Positions 27,133-37,431 are shown, numbered from the stretch's first letter. The stretch: 64,000 bases of DNA from an uncultured Pelagibacteraceae bacterium (GCA_902557935.1 CACECJ010000001.1:267736-331735), one strand, 5' to 3'. Notes: a model not told the origin generated them from the letters alone. Numbers and translations: made by a program.

Positions 27133-28866
27133 TTACTTCCAAGCTCTTTCGAATGGAACTGTTTTACCTTTAGGTTTCTCGTCACGTTTAGCTTTTGGTG
27201 ATCCTGGTTGTTTCAACCAATAAGCAGCACCTTTCGGTTTTGCTAATCTTGGACCACATCCACCGTATGTATTGTTTGCTTTATCAGCAGCTTCCATACG
27301 AGACATAACTAAATTCATCTCTTCTGCAAGACGATCCATAGCTTGTTGTGGAGTAAACGCACCAGAGTTTACATCTCCAATTTGTTGCCACCAGATTTGT
27401 GCAAGTTTCGGATAGTCCGGAACATTGATACCTGTTGGTGACCACAATACTCTGTTTTTAGATCTGTAGAATTCTACAAGTCCACCAAGTTTTGGAGCTC
27501 TTTTAGTAAAGTGCTTGTGGTTAATTGTACTATCTCTAATGATAGTTAAACCAACATCACTTTTCTTAAGATCAACAGTTTTTGATACTACGAACTGAGC
27601 GTATAACCATGCAGCTTTTCTTCTGTCAACTGGAGTAGACTTAAATAAAGTCCATGATCCAGCATCTTGATAACCAAGCTTCATACCTTCATCCCAGTAA
27701 GGACCTTTTGGTGATGGTCCCATTCTCCATAAAGGATTACCGTTATCATCTACTGTTTTGTTTCCAGAACTCTTTGGAGCAACCATTGACGCCGTGAACG
27801 CTGTATACCAGAAAATTTGCTGAGCAACGTTTCCTGATGATAAAGCTGGCAGAGACTGATAGAAGTCCATCGCCGCAGCACCTGGAGGTGCATAAGCTCT
27901 TAACCACTCGTCCCATTTTCTGATTGCATATACGGCAGCAGGACCATTAGCAGCCCCACCTCTTGCTACGTCAGCACCAACTGGGTTACAAGAACCTTTT
28001 TCCATTCTTATTCCCCACTCGTCCACTGGTACACCATTAGGTTTACCAACTGAACCTGCACCAGCCATAGATAACCACGCGTCAGTCATTCTCCATCCTA
28101 AGTCTGGAGCTCTTTTACCGTAGTCCATGTGACCATATACTCTAACACCGTCGATGTTCTTTACATCATTTGTAAAGTAGTCAGCGATATCTTCGTAAGC
28201 AGACCAGTTAACTGGTACACCTAGATCGTATCCGTATTTAGCTTTGAAACCTTTTTTGATTTCAGGTCTATCAAACCAATCTTTTCTAAACCAGTAAAGG
28301 TTAGCAAATTGTTGGTCAGGTAATTGATATAAATCACCATCTGGACCTGTAGTAAATGATTTACCGATGAAATCATCGATATCTAATGTTGGTAAAGTTA
28401 CATCTTTACCTTCACCTTTCATCCACTTTGTTAAGTTTACTGCTAACTGAAGTCTTGAGTGCGTACCGATCAAATCAGAGTCATTGATGTATGCATCATA
28501 TAAGTTTCTTCCAGTTTGCATTTGAGTTTGTACAGCTTGTACTACTTCTCCTTCTCCAAGTAACTGGTGATTAACCTTAATTCCAGTTATTTCTTCAAAA
28601 GCTTTTGTCAAAACTTTTGACTCATATTCGTGAGTTGGAATCGTTTCTGACAATACATTTATTTCCATTCCTTTGAATGGCTTTGCAGCATCGTGGAACC
28701 AATTAAGTTCTTTCTCTCTCTCTTTTGCAGAAATCGTTGAAAGACTAAACTCACCATTTGACCATTTCTTAATTGCAGCTCCGTGTCCGTCAGCTACAGC
28801 GTTTGAAATAGTTAATAGAGAAATTGAAACAGCAACAGCTAAAATACTCTTCAATGTTTTAAGCAT
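27133..28866 (-). CDS. glpV: Glycerol-type ABC transporter, substrate-binding protein
   Basis: 577-residue extracellular binding protein, larger than usual sugar-binding proteins, as known for GlpV. Signal peptide: MLKTLKSILAVAVSISLLTISNAVADGHG. The mature protein has a family 1 binding-protein layout (VLSETIPTHEYESKVLTKAFEEITGIKV, YLW/LPDQQFANLYWFRKDWF). Its codon use is visibly less A+T-rich than its neighbours, which may reflect high expression. A GAGGG ribosome binding site lies 9 bases before the start. First gene of the glpVSTPQU operon. Periplasmic; glycerol is the inferred ligand. Confidence 0.87.
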   Translation of the reverse strand: MLKTLKSILAVAVSISLLTISNAVADGHGAAIKKWSNGEFSLSTISAKEREKELNWFHDAAKPFKGMEINVLSETIPTHEYESKVLTKAFEEITGIKVNHQLLGEGEVVQAVQTQMQTGRNLYDAYINDSDLIGTHSRLQLAVNLTKWMKGEGKDVTLPTLDIDDFIGKSFTTGPDGDLYQLPDQQFANLYWFRKDWFDRPEIKKGFKAKYGYDLGVPVNWSAYEDIADYFTNDVKNIDGVRVYGHMDYGKRAPDLGWRMTDAWLSMAGAGSVGKPNGVPVDEWGIRMEKGSCNPVGADVARGGAANGPAAVYAIRKWDEWLRAYAPPGAAAMDFYQSLPALSSGNVAQQIFWYTAFTASMVAPKSSGNKTVDDNGNPLWRMGPSPKGPYWDEGMKLGYQDAGSWTLFKSTPVDRRKAAWLYAQFVVSKTVDLKKSDVGLTIIRDSTINHKHFTKRAPKLGGLVEFYRSKNRVLWSPTGINVPDYPKLAQIWWQQIGDVNSGAFTPQQAMDRLAEEMNLVMSRMEAADKANNTYGGCGPRLAKPKGAAYWLKQPGSPKAKRDEKPKGKTVPFERAWK

Positions 28867-28971
28867 AGATTATTTCCCTCGTTGTTGTTGTTATAAGTTT
28901 TGATATTCAACCAAAATTAAAGTGAAAAGTACAGTGCAGAAACTTTAAAAATTACAACTCTCAGGTGTGTG

Positions 28972-30453
28972 TTAATTTATTAAGGCTCTCTTGACAGCTT
29001 TTTCCCAACCCTTAATAAGAATTGTTCTAGGTTTATTTTTCATTCTTGGTGAAAATTTTTTATCTAAGTTCCAATTTTTAGAAATATCTTTTAATGATTT
29101 ATATATCCCTAAGTGTAAACCGGCCATGAATGCTGCACCTAAAGCAGTAGTTTCTTGAACTTTGGGTCTTAATACTTTTACATTCACTATGTCAGATAAA
29201 AATTGTGAAAACCAATTATTCATTACCATCCCACCATCAACTTTCACAATTTTAGGTCTCAAACCGTCATGTTTCATAGCTTCAAAAAGATCGTGAGTTT
29301 GATATGCAACTGCTTCAATAGTAGCTCTAACTATTTCTTTTGGACTCGTGTCCCTAGTAATACCGCTTAAAACTCCTCTGGCATTAGCATCCCAATAAGG
29401 TGCTCCTAATCCAGTAAATGCTGGAACTAAATAAATATCATTATTATTTTTTAATGACTTAACTATCTTTTCTGTTTCAGGAGCTTTTTTAAAAAATTTC
29501 ATTCTGTCTCTTAACCATTGAACGCCTGCGCCAGCTATAAAAATAGACCCCTCCATTGCGTATGTTGTCTTTCCGTTAATTCTATAAGCTATTGTTGTTA
29601 ACAGTCGATTTTTTGAGTAAATTTTTTTAGAACCAGTATTTAGTAATACAAATGCTCCAGTTCCATAAGTGCTTTTCAATGAACCTGGTTCAAAACAGCA
29701 TTGACCAATGGTTGCTGATTGTTGGTCACCTACTACTCCATTTATTGGAATTGGTTTACCAGTTACAGAAGGATGGGTTTGACCATAATCATCTGCACAA
29801 TCTTTCACATCTGGTAAAATATGTTTTTTAATTTTAAGGAGTTTTAATATTGCATCATCCCACCTATTTGAGGAAATATTATATATCATTGTTCTACTTG
29901 CATTTGTTGCATCTGTTGCATGAACTTTTCCCTTTGTAAGTCTCCAAATTAAAAAGCTATCAATTGTTCCAAATAATAACTGTTTCTTATTCATTAAATG
30001 ACGTGCTTTTGGGACATTATCTAAAACCCATTTAATTTTTGTTCCTGAGAAATATGAATCAATTAAAAGGCCAGTTTTATTAAAAACCATTGTATCTTTG
30101 TTTTGCTTTCTAAGCTTTTTACAAAATTCTTCAGTCCTTCTGTCTTGCCAAACAATAGCTTTATAAACAGGCTTTCCAGTTTTTTTATCCCATAGAACGG
30201 TGGTCTCTCTCTGATTGGTGATTCCGATGCTTAAAATTTTACCTTTTAAGCGTTTAGCTTTTTGTATTACATCTTTTAAAGTTTTTATTGTTGTTTTCCA
30301 AATTTCATCTGGGTTATGCTCAACCCATCCACTTTTTGGAAAATATTGTGTAAATTCTTTTTGTGAAGAAAAAATCGGTTTTCCTTTTAAATCAAATAAA
30401 ATTGATCTGTTGGATGTTGTGCCTGCATCAATTGAAATTATAAATTTTTTCAT
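28972..30453 (-). CDS. glpK: Glycerol kinase
   Basis: Phosphorylates glycerol to glycerol 3-phosphate. 493 residues. FGGY-family motifs: IDAGTTSNRSILFD at the N terminus, GITNQRETTVLWD, WQDRRTEEFC, GDQQSATIGQ, STYGTGAFVL and the C-terminal KVDGGMVMNNWFSQFLSDI, which is the FGGY signature 2. It overlaps gpsA by four bases. It follows gpsA in the ntrY-ntrX-trkA-trkH-gpsA-glpK run and is next to the glycerol transporter, giving a coherent uptake and activation route. Confidence 0.95.
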   Translation of the reverse strand: MKKFIISIDAGTTSNRSILFDLKGKPIFSSQKEFTQYFPKSGWVEHNPDEIWKTTIKTLKDVIQKAKRLKGKILSIGITNQRETTVLWDKKTGKPVYKAIVWQDRRTEEFCKKLRKQNKDTMVFNKTGLLIDSYFSGTKIKWVLDNVPKARHLMNKKQLLFGTIDSFLIWRLTKGKVHATDATNASRTMIYNISSNRWDDAILKLLKIKKHILPDVKDCADDYGQTHPSVTGKPIPINGVVGDQQSATIGQCCFEPGSLKSTYGTGAFVLLNTGSKKIYSKNRLLTTIAYRINGKTTYAMEGSIFIAGAGVQWLRDRMKFFKKAPETEKIVKSLKNNNDIYLVPAFTGLGAPYWDANARGVLSGITRDTSPKEIVRATIEAVAYQTHDLFEAMKHDGLRPKIVKVDGGMVMNNWFSQFLSDIVNVKVLRPKVQETTALGAAFMAGLHLGIYKSLKDISKNWNLDKKFSPRMKNKPRTILIKGWEKAVKRALIN

Positions 30454-31496
30454 CTAAATGCTTCCCAATTTAATTCAAGTTCTTTATCTTCAACAATAGC
30501 ATTAATCATACCTAGCATTAAAGGTAGCTTTTTCTCATCAAAATCTTCATTAACTTTCTTTGCGATTTCTTTAGCCAAATCAGCTCCCTCAACAGTAACT
30601 TTCTCCATTTTTGTTTTTTTTGCTTCTGTGAATGTTAAGCCTTCTCCGATATAAGCTCCCATTTTTGCATTTCTTCCTCCACCTGAACTAACATATAGAT
30701 CTCCTAACCCCGCTAACCCTTTTACAGTCTCTTTTTTTCCTTTAAGATGTTCTACAAAAATTTCCATTTCAAAAACTGATTGTTTAATAAGGGCTGAAGC
30801 TGTATTTAAATAATTATTTTCTCTTACTTTATCAGAAATATTTTTGCTGCATAAACCTTTAGCTGCACCTACAGCCATAGAAAAAATATTTTTAATTGCA
30901 GCTGAAACCTCAACACCATTTAAGTCATCAGAGTAGGAGGTGTGATAATAACTAGTATTTAACATATCAGCTATTTTTTTTGCTATACTGATATTTTTAT
31001 TTGCTATGACAACACTGCTATGAACTTTATTAGCTAACCCAGCAGCTAAACAAGGTCCACCTACAGCTGAAATATTTATACTAGAAATTCCCTTCTCAAA
31101 AAGTAATCTCTCCAATTTATCAACCAATAATTCATAGTTGTTCTTATAAATGCTAAGACCTTTAGTTAGCATTAATAAATTTGGCAAATTTTTTCCCTTG
31201 TAAAGCCTGCTTAGTTGATCTGCAACCCACTCTATTCCTTTTGAACTTATTCCTAATACTATTAAATCAACTTTAGAATTCAAAATTTCGTCAAATTTTT
31301 CAAATTTAAAAATCTTTATTTGACTGGGAACTTGAACATTTAATCCTGGATGTAAATTTTTATTTTTCTTAAGCCTATCAATAAAATCATTTTCGAGGTG
31401 AGTTCCAACAATATTAATATCATGATTATTATCAAGACAAGGTATAGAGAAAGCTGTACCCATTGCACCAGCGCCAATAATTATAATTTTTGACAT
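30450..31496 (-). CDS. gpsA: Glycerol-3-phosphate dehydrogenase (NAD(P)+)
   Basis: Interconverts glycerol 3-phosphate and dihydroxyacetone phosphate, for lipid synthesis or, beside glpK, glycerol catabolism. 348 residues. N-terminal nucleotide motif IIGAGAMGTAFSIP, LTKGLS, the catalytic lysine region VSAAIKNIFSMAVGAAKGL, and GLGDLYVS. SAGLGDL-type sequences are diagnostic of GpsA. No glpD was found in the window, so this enzyme may run in the oxidative direction here (inference). Confidence 0.93.
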   Translation of the reverse strand: MSKIIIIGAGAMGTAFSIPCLDNNHDINIVGTHLENDFIDRLKKNKNLHPGLNVQVPSQIKIFKFEKFDEILNSKVDLIVLGISSKGIEWVADQLSRLYKGKNLPNLLMLTKGLSIYKNNYELLVDKLERLLFEKGISSINISAVGGPCLAAGLANKVHSSVVIANKNISIAKKIADMLNTSYYHTSYSDDLNGVEVSAAIKNIFSMAVGAAKGLCSKNISDKVRENNYLNTASALIKQSVFEMEIFVEHLKGKKETVKGLAGLGDLYVSSGGGRNAKMGAYIGEGLTFTEAKKTKMEKVTVEGADLAKEIAKKVNEDFDEKKLPLMLGMINAIVEDKELELNWEAFR

Positions 31497-32909
31497 TTAA
31501 TCCTTAAAAAAAATTCTTTTGATAATTAAAAAAATTGATATTAACTCAATTTTACCAATTATCATAAAAGTAATTAAGGCTAATTTAGAGGATGTTAGTA
31601 AACTTGAAAAAGAGAAATTCTGTAAATTATACATTTCCGAATTTACAGTGTTTGTTAATGTAAGTATCGATAATTTAAATGATCTTTCAAAACCGATATC
31701 ATCAATTACTAGAATACTTGATAAAATAAATAAGCTTAAAAAAAAGGAAATAAAAATTAAAAAAGAAATTTTAATATTGTTGTCATTAATCTTATTGTCA
31801 GAATTAAATATTGTTTGATTAATAACGCTGTTAGGGCTTATCAATTTAATCATTTCATATGAGGTGATCTTTAATAAAATGTAGACTCTCGCAAATTTAA
31901 TACCGGAGGTATTAGAGATTAAAGACCCGCCCAAAATTGTAATTAAAATAAAATATAACCCTAAATTATTATCTGAGCTTTCTAATGTTAAGCCAGAATT
32001 TGCTAAAGCGCTTAAAACAGATATTATCAAATTAAATACATCAATATCATTGAAAAGAATCAAAATAGTTAGAATTATAAATAATCCTGACAAATACATA
32101 TCTTCTTTATGACTCTTTAATAAAACTTTTTTGTTAAAAAGATTAAAAATTAAATAAAAATTTGTTAATGATAAAAACAACATCAATATAAAAACAGATT
32201 TTTGTAAATTAGTTGAAATGATATTACTTAAGTTATCAGTCGGTAGGAAACCACCTCCTGAAATCAAGCTCATGCTTAAATTTAAAGCGTTAAAAAGTCT
32301 TACATCAGCAATACTTAATAAAAGTAAAAATATAAAACTTAAAGATGTATAAAATATAAATAATTTTAGTAAAACATTTTTAATATTTTCAGTAGAATTA
32401 AAGTTGCTCTCGCCTGAATAAGTTAAATTTGTCATTTTAAAATTGAAAATTTTATTAGAAAACAATAAAATTAAAAAAATTAAGAAATACAAACCGCCAA
32501 TCCATTGGGATGAAGATCTCCATAAAATTAATGTCGGATCAAGGTACTTTATATTTTCAAATATTGAAAATCCTGTACCAGTTAAACCTGATATTGACTC
32601 AAAAAAAGCATTTATGAAACTTATCTGGAAATTATTAAAATAATATGGAATTGAAATTAAAAATCCTACAAAAAAATAAACAAAGATTACTAATATTAGT
32701 TGTTCAATGAAATTTATCTTTTTGACTCCTTTTCTTCCAAAAATGTAAAGACCTGTAGCAGATAGTAAAGAAATAGATAAAGTTATCAAATAAGCTTCTA
32801 TGCTTAAAAAATAATCAAAGTATGAGGCATATAGTATATTAATGAAAGATAAAAAAACGATAGGAAATAAAAATAATCCCAGATAAAAACTTATTCCTTT
32901 TAAATTCAT
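31497..32909 (-). CDS. trkH: Potassium uptake protein TrkH
   Basis: 470-residue membrane subunit of the Trk potassium system. It has about ten or more hydrophobic helices and four selectivity-filter-like loops, for example FESISGLTGTGFSIFENI, SLISGGGFLPTDNLS, ALANSGLTLES and LTNTVNSEMYNL. The helix around LWRSSSQWIGGLYFLIFLI fits the TrkH family. It follows trkA after six bases. Together they import K+ in response to osmotic or membrane-potential needs. Confidence 0.92.
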   Translation of the reverse strand: MNLKGISFYLGLFLFPIVFLSFINILYASYFDYFLSIEAYLITLSISLLSATGLYIFGRKGVKKINFIEQLILVIFVYFFVGFLISIPYYFNNFQISFINAFFESISGLTGTGFSIFENIKYLDPTLILWRSSSQWIGGLYFLIFLILLFSNKIFNFKMTNLTYSGESNFNSTENIKNVLLKLFIFYTSLSFIFLLLLSIADVRLFNALNLSMSLISGGGFLPTDNLSNIISTNLQKSVFILMLFLSLTNFYLIFNLFNKKVLLKSHKEDMYLSGLFIILTILILFNDIDVFNLIISVLSALANSGLTLESSDNNLGLYFILITILGGSLISNTSGIKFARVYILLKITSYEMIKLISPNSVINQTIFNSDNKINDNNIKISFLIFISFFLSLFILSSILVIDDIGFERSFKLSILTLTNTVNSEMYNLQNFSFSSLLTSSKLALITFMIIGKIELISIFLIIKRIFFKD

Positions 32910-32915
32910 TTGGTA

Positions 32916-34289
32916 TTAAATTGAACCGACACTAAAAATATTTTCTACAGCTTTTAATTGCTCTCTTTTAGCAAGAAACACTACAAGATCGTCTTTCTCA
33001 AATATAAAATTAGATCTTGGAATTATAACTTTATCTTTTCTTACTATTGCGCCTATTCTTATATCCTCGGGTAAATTAGAATCTCGTATTTTTTTATTAA
33101 GTAACTCAGATTTTTCTAAAATTTTAGCTTCAATAAACTCATATTCACCATCAAGTAATGAGTAAACAGTTGCTATTGTGCCTTTATGGACATGTTCCAT
33201 TATTCTAGATACAGTAGTCATTCTGGGGTCAACTAAATCATCTATATTTAAAGAATCTTGTAGCAAATTATAATTAGACTTATTTACTATAGCTATTGTT
33301 CTTTTTTTTTGGCCTGATTTCTCTGCTAAAACACAAGCCATTATATTATTTTCATCATCATTCGTAAGTGCAAGAACAGTCTCTGTGCCTTCAAGATTTG
33401 CCTCTTTTAAGATTTCCTCATCTAGTCCGTCTCCATTAATCACAATTGAAGACGATAATTCATTTGCCAGCTCTTCAGCCCTTGATTTGTCTTTTTCTAT
33501 AATTTTAATTCTTAAATCTTCAAAGTTTTTTTCCAACATTTTAGCTAAATTTAAACCTATGTTTCCACCTCCAATTATTAAAACATTTTTTGAAACTTTC
33601 TCCTCATGTCCAAAAGCCTTAAGTATGGGATTGAGTTGATCACTACTAATGACCAGATAAACATTATCATTCTCCATCATCTGATCATTTTTTTTAAGAT
33701 ATATAAATTTATCATTTCTTAAAGCACCAACAATATTTGCTTTAAAATCTGGAAATTTTTCAGTTAATTTTTTTAAGGGGATATTTTTTATTGGACAATT
33801 TTTTTCAATTGAAATCTCTAGCATTTTTACTTTATTTTTTCCAAAAGGCACATTATCGAGAGCACCGGGAGCTTCTAGTCTCCTATAAAGAGATCTAGCT
33901 ACCTCTATTTCAGGTGATATAATTACGTCTATAGGAATATTTGATTTGTTAAAAAGTTTTCCCCATTTCCCTTCTAAAAACTCTTGAGTTCTAATACGAG
34001 CTATCTTCTTAGAAACATTAAACAATGAACTAGCTAGCTGACACACAATCATATTTGTTTCATCATTTCTCGTAACAGCAATAATCATATCTGTATTTTC
34101 TGCACCTGCATTCTCTAAAACGTTAGGTAAGGTAGCTCTTCCTACAATGCCTTTCACATCTTGAGTATCATTTATTTTTTTTATATCTTCAGAAGATTGA
34201 TCAATTACTGTAACTGAGTGCCCTTGAGCGGATAGTTGCTTGCTGATTGAAAAGCCAACTTTGCCGGCTCCACATATTATAATGTTCAT
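32916..34289 (-). CDS. trkA: Trk potassium transporter regulatory protein TrkA
   Basis: 457 residues made of two tandem RCK/KTN units. Each has a Rossmann NAD-binding domain: IICGAGKVGFSISKQL near residue 3 and LIIGGGNIGLNLAKML near residue 232, each followed by a TrkA_C domain. It is a cytosolic gating subunit for TrkH. It starts directly after ntrX, keeping the common alphaproteobacterial ntrY-ntrX-trkA order. Confidence 0.94.
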   Translation of the reverse strand: MNIIICGAGKVGFSISKQLSAQGHSVTVIDQSSEDIKKINDTQDVKGIVGRATLPNVLENAGAENTDMIIAVTRNDETNMIVCQLASSLFNVSKKIARIRTQEFLEGKWGKLFNKSNIPIDVIISPEIEVARSLYRRLEAPGALDNVPFGKNKVKMLEISIEKNCPIKNIPLKKLTEKFPDFKANIVGALRNDKFIYLKKNDQMMENDNVYLVISSDQLNPILKAFGHEEKVSKNVLIIGGGNIGLNLAKMLEKNFEDLRIKIIEKDKSRAEELANELSSSIVINGDGLDEEILKEANLEGTETVLALTNDDENNIMACVLAEKSGQKKRTIAIVNKSNYNLLQDSLNIDDLVDPRMTTVSRIMEHVHKGTIATVYSLLDGEYEFIEAKILEKSELLNKKIRDSNLPEDIRIGAIVRKDKVIIPRSNFIFEKDDLVVFLAKREQLKAVENIFSVGSI

Positions 34290-35657
34290 TTAGTTAATAC
34301 CTTTAATTCCTAAAGATTTTAGTTTTCTATGAAGGGCAGATCTTTCCATACCAATAAAATCAGCAGTTTTGGACACATTGCCATGATTTTTTTTTAGTTG
34401 TGTTATCAAGTATTCTTTCTCAAAATGTTCTCTTGCTTCTTTGAGTGGAGATGTAAATGATTTTTCTAAAGATTTTTTACTATTTTCACTATAGTGGGAA
34501 GGGTTTAAAATATCTTCAATAATTTTATTTATATTCTCTTTAGTTTCATTAGCTGACAGTATGGTAATTCTTTCAATCAAGTTTCTCAACTCTCTTACAT
34601 TTCCTGGCCAATTATAAGTATAAAAATTATCATTATTTAAATCTATGATTGGTTTTTGAACACCATTTATTTCAGATAATCTTTCAATAAAATAATTAAT
34701 CAAAAGAGGAATATCTTCGGTTCGTGAAGATAAAGGGCTAAGTTCAATAGGCATAACATTTAGTCTGTGGAATAAATCTTCCCTAAATTTTTTTTGCATA
34801 ACCAATTCTTTTAAGTCTCTTGAAGTAGAAGATATAAGTCGAATATTTACATTAATATATTTTGAGCTGTTTAATCTTTTAAATTTTTGATCAATCAAGA
34901 CTCTAAGAACATTGGCTTGTGTCTCATATGGTATTTCTGAAACTTCATCTATTAATAATGTTCCTGTATTTGCTCTTTCTAAAGCTCCAAATGATATGCT
35001 TCCATCTTCAAATTCTTCACCGAATAACTCTCTTTCGTATTTCTTTTCTTTTAATAATGCTGCATTAATTATCACAAAAGGATTTTTAGACCTTTGAGAA
35101 ATCTTATGAATTTTTCGAGCAACTAATTCTTTACCTGATCCTGTAGGTCCTGAAATAAGGACTCTGCTTTCAGAGGTAGATAATTTTTCAATAATTTTTT
35201 TAACTTTTAATATGTCTGGGCTTTCACCGATCAAATCAAAAGAATGAAAAAGTTTATTTTCGATTAGATCTTTTTCTTTTTTAAGCTCCGTAGACTCTAA
35301 AGCTCTATTAACATAATTAAGAATTTTTTCTTTTGTAAAAGGTTTTTCTATAAATTCATATGCGCCAAGTCTAATTGCTTCTAAGGCGATCTTGACAGTG
35401 GCATGTCCTGATATCATTATAACTGGGGTAAGTTTATTTTTTTTAATAATCAATTTTAAAAGGTCAATTCCATCTTTGTCAGGCTTGTCTAACTTTATGT
35501 CAACAATAGCCAAATCTGGTATTTTTTTATTTATCTCAAAAACTGCCTGGTCATAATTTGCTGCAGCTCTAACAGTAAATTGTTTTTCTTTAAGAATATT
35601 ACTTACAAGCAAGCGTATATCTGGATTATCATCTATGACTAGAATTTCTTTAAGCAT
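34290..35657 (-). CDS. ntrX: NtrX-type response regulator
   Basis: 455 residues. N-terminal receiver with DDN near residue 9, phospho-acceptor Asp in LAIVDIKLDKPDKDG and Lys in FIEKPF; central AAA+ domain with Walker A GPTGSGKE and LLIDEVSEI; C-terminal Fis-type helix-turn-helix (KTADFIGMERSALHRKLKSLGI). The sigma-54 contact motif GAFTGA is absent: ELFGEEFEDGSISFGALERA stands in its place, so sigma-54 activation is unlikely. It overlaps ntrY by eight bases. Likely partner of NtrY in redox or nitrogen-linked control. Confidence 0.93.
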   Translation of the reverse strand: MLKEILVIDDNPDIRLLVSNILKEKQFTVRAAANYDQAVFEINKKIPDLAIVDIKLDKPDKDGIDLLKLIIKKNKLTPVIMISGHATVKIALEAIRLGAYEFIEKPFTKEKILNYVNRALESTELKKEKDLIENKLFHSFDLIGESPDILKVKKIIEKLSTSESRVLISGPTGSGKELVARKIHKISQRSKNPFVIINAALLKEKKYERELFGEEFEDGSISFGALERANTGTLLIDEVSEIPYETQANVLRVLIDQKFKRLNSSKYINVNIRLISSTSRDLKELVMQKKFREDLFHRLNVMPIELSPLSSRTEDIPLLINYFIERLSEINGVQKPIIDLNNDNFYTYNWPGNVRELRNLIERITILSANETKENINKIIEDILNPSHYSENSKKSLEKSFTSPLKEAREHFEKEYLITQLKKNHGNVSKTADFIGMERSALHRKLKSLGIKGIN

Positions 35658-37431
35658 ATGAAATCGGTAGTGTAATATTAATTGTTACGCCATTTCCCTT
35701 TTTTTTATTTTTAATTGAAAAATTGCCTGAGTGTTCATTTATAATTTTTGTTACAATTGGCAAACCTAATCCTGTTCCAGTTTTTTTAGTCGTGAAATAT
35801 GGAGTCATTGCTTTTTTAGCGTCTGTAATACCTGGACCGTTGTCTGTCAACCTACAAACTATATATTCATTATTGTTGTTAATTTCTATCTCAATATTAC
35901 CCTTGAATTTAGGGTCTTTTTTTAGTTTTTCAGAAAGTGCTTCGTCTGAATTCTTTATTAAATTTATAAACACTCTGTTTAATTGGTTTTCATCACCATC
36001 GATAAAATAGTCTTCATCACCAATATTAAATTTAATATCATTTTTAGAAGACATTTTTATTAAATGAATTGAATTTTTAACAACTTCTTTCAAATTTATT
36101 TTTTTTAAAATTGGTCTTGGCATTCTCGCAAAGTTTGAAAATTCATTTACTAGTTTTTCAATATCCTTAATCTGCCTATTAATCGTTTCTAAGTATTTTT
36201 CAAATCCTTGTTCTTTATCATCTAGCTTGTTTTTGTACTTTTCTCTTAAACTATCTATAGAAAGTTGAATTGGCGTCAAAGGATTTTTTATTTCATGAGC
36301 TAACTTTCTAGCAACTGACTCCCAAGCTTCATATCTCTCATTAATTAACAGCTTATCTTGTTGTTCTTTTAATCTTTCTATCATTGAGTTAAAGTTACGG
36401 TTTAGTTGTTTAATTTCGTCATCCGTTTCTAAGTCTGGGACTTTAACATCAAGTGCGCCTTTACTAATAGAATCAGATGCACCAATTAAATTTACTATCG
36501 GTTTAGTCAATCTAGATGCAAATGTAATTGCTAAAGAAGTAGATAAAAACAAAAGTAATGTAACTACGATTATATATATAATAGCAAATGTTACTTTGAT
36601 ACCTGTTTGACTATTTTCAACTGAATAATAAAAGTTAACTGCTTCTTCTGTCTCATTCAAATATCTTAAAATTTCAGAGTCTATATTTCTAGAAATATAT
36701 AAATAGGTGTCAACTAAGGATGTGAGCTTGGTCATTACAGTTGTTTTATTTTCAAGATTATTTGAGATAAAAACTGGCTTACCTTCTAAAACAAGATCAT
36801 AGTCTTCATCAGAAGGAATAATAAATTCTTCAGATCTATCTCTCACGTCTGAAATTAAAATATTTCCTAAACTGTCGATTAAGTAAACATCATCTACTTT
36901 TCTTAAAATTTTTTCCGCTCTTAAAATATTTCTAAAGCGGTTAGGATTTGAGTAATATTCATTTGAGACTCTATTTAAACCTACGCTCATTAATATTACG
37001 TCTGATAAAACATTTTCTTTACTTTCATCTAAGTAATTCTTTGCCACATCATATGAATTATTTACTGCTTTTGTAATTTGTTTATCAAAGTACTTTTGTA
37101 TTCCAAAATTAAAAATAAATAGAGAGAATATTGCAACTACTAAGGATGGAATAACTGTAAATAATGAGAAAATAGAAATATATTTCAAGTTGGTTTGAGC
37201 GCCTTTTTTATTTTTTTTTCCAGTATAATAAAATCTATAAAAATTTCTAAAAATAAGACTAAAAAATAATAACAATAAGCATATGTCTATAATTAATAGT
37301 GTTTGTAGATTTTTATCAGTGAGAGGTACAAAACCCTCATTAATGAAAGTTAAGAAGGTAACAATACCCATGAAAATACATAAAAATGAAGATAAAATTA
37401 TCCAATTAAAGTTTTTAATAAATTTAAACAT
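35650..37431 (-). CDS. ntrY: NtrY-type sensor histidine kinase
   Basis: 593 residues. Three hydrophobic segments in the first ~110 residues, a periplasmic domain (about 110-285), another helix (VTFAIIYIIVVTLLLFLSTSLAITFA), a HAMP domain, an H-box with LAHEIKNPLTPIQLS, and an ATPase domain with N, GPGITDAKKA and GTGLGLPIV boxes. No clear PAS domain is present between HAMP and H-box, shorter than classical NtrY. First gene of the run ending in glpK. NtrB and NtrC, which often precede it, are missing here. Confidence 0.92.
   Translation of the reverse strand: MFKFIKNFNWIILSSFLCIFMGIVTFLTFINEGFVPLTDKNLQTLLIIDICLLLLFFSLIFRNFYRFYYTGKKNKKGAQTNLKYISIFSLFTVIPSLVVAIFSLFIFNFGIQKYFDKQITKAVNNSYDVAKNYLDESKENVLSDVILMSVGLNRVSNEYYSNPNRFRNILRAEKILRKVDDVYLIDSLGNILISDVRDRSEEFIIPSDEDYDLVLEGKPVFISNNLENKTTVMTKLTSLVDTYLYISRNIDSEILRYLNETEEAVNFYYSVENSQTGIKVTFAIIYIIVVTLLLFLSTSLAITFASRLTKPIVNLIGASDSISKGALDVKVPDLETDDEIKQLNRNFNSMIERLKEQQDKLLINERYEAWESVARKLAHEIKNPLTPIQLSIDSLREKYKNKLDDKEQGFEKYLETINRQIKDIEKLVNEFSNFARMPRPILKKINLKEVVKNSIHLIKMSSKNDIKFNIGDEDYFIDGDENQLNRVFINLIKNSDEALSEKLKKDPKFKGNIEIEINNNNEYIVCRLTDNGPGITDAKKAMTPYFTTKKTGTGLGLPIVTKIINEHSGNFSIKNKKKGNGVTINITLPISYA

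Noticed and set aside
28867..28971. Possible TPP-like riboswitch before glpV (CTGAGAG and CGAGGGAA on the minus strand)
   Set aside because: Only these short pieces resemble the TPP element. The conserved CCTGATCTGG-type segment and the needed helices are missing, and GAGGG is simply the ribosome binding site.
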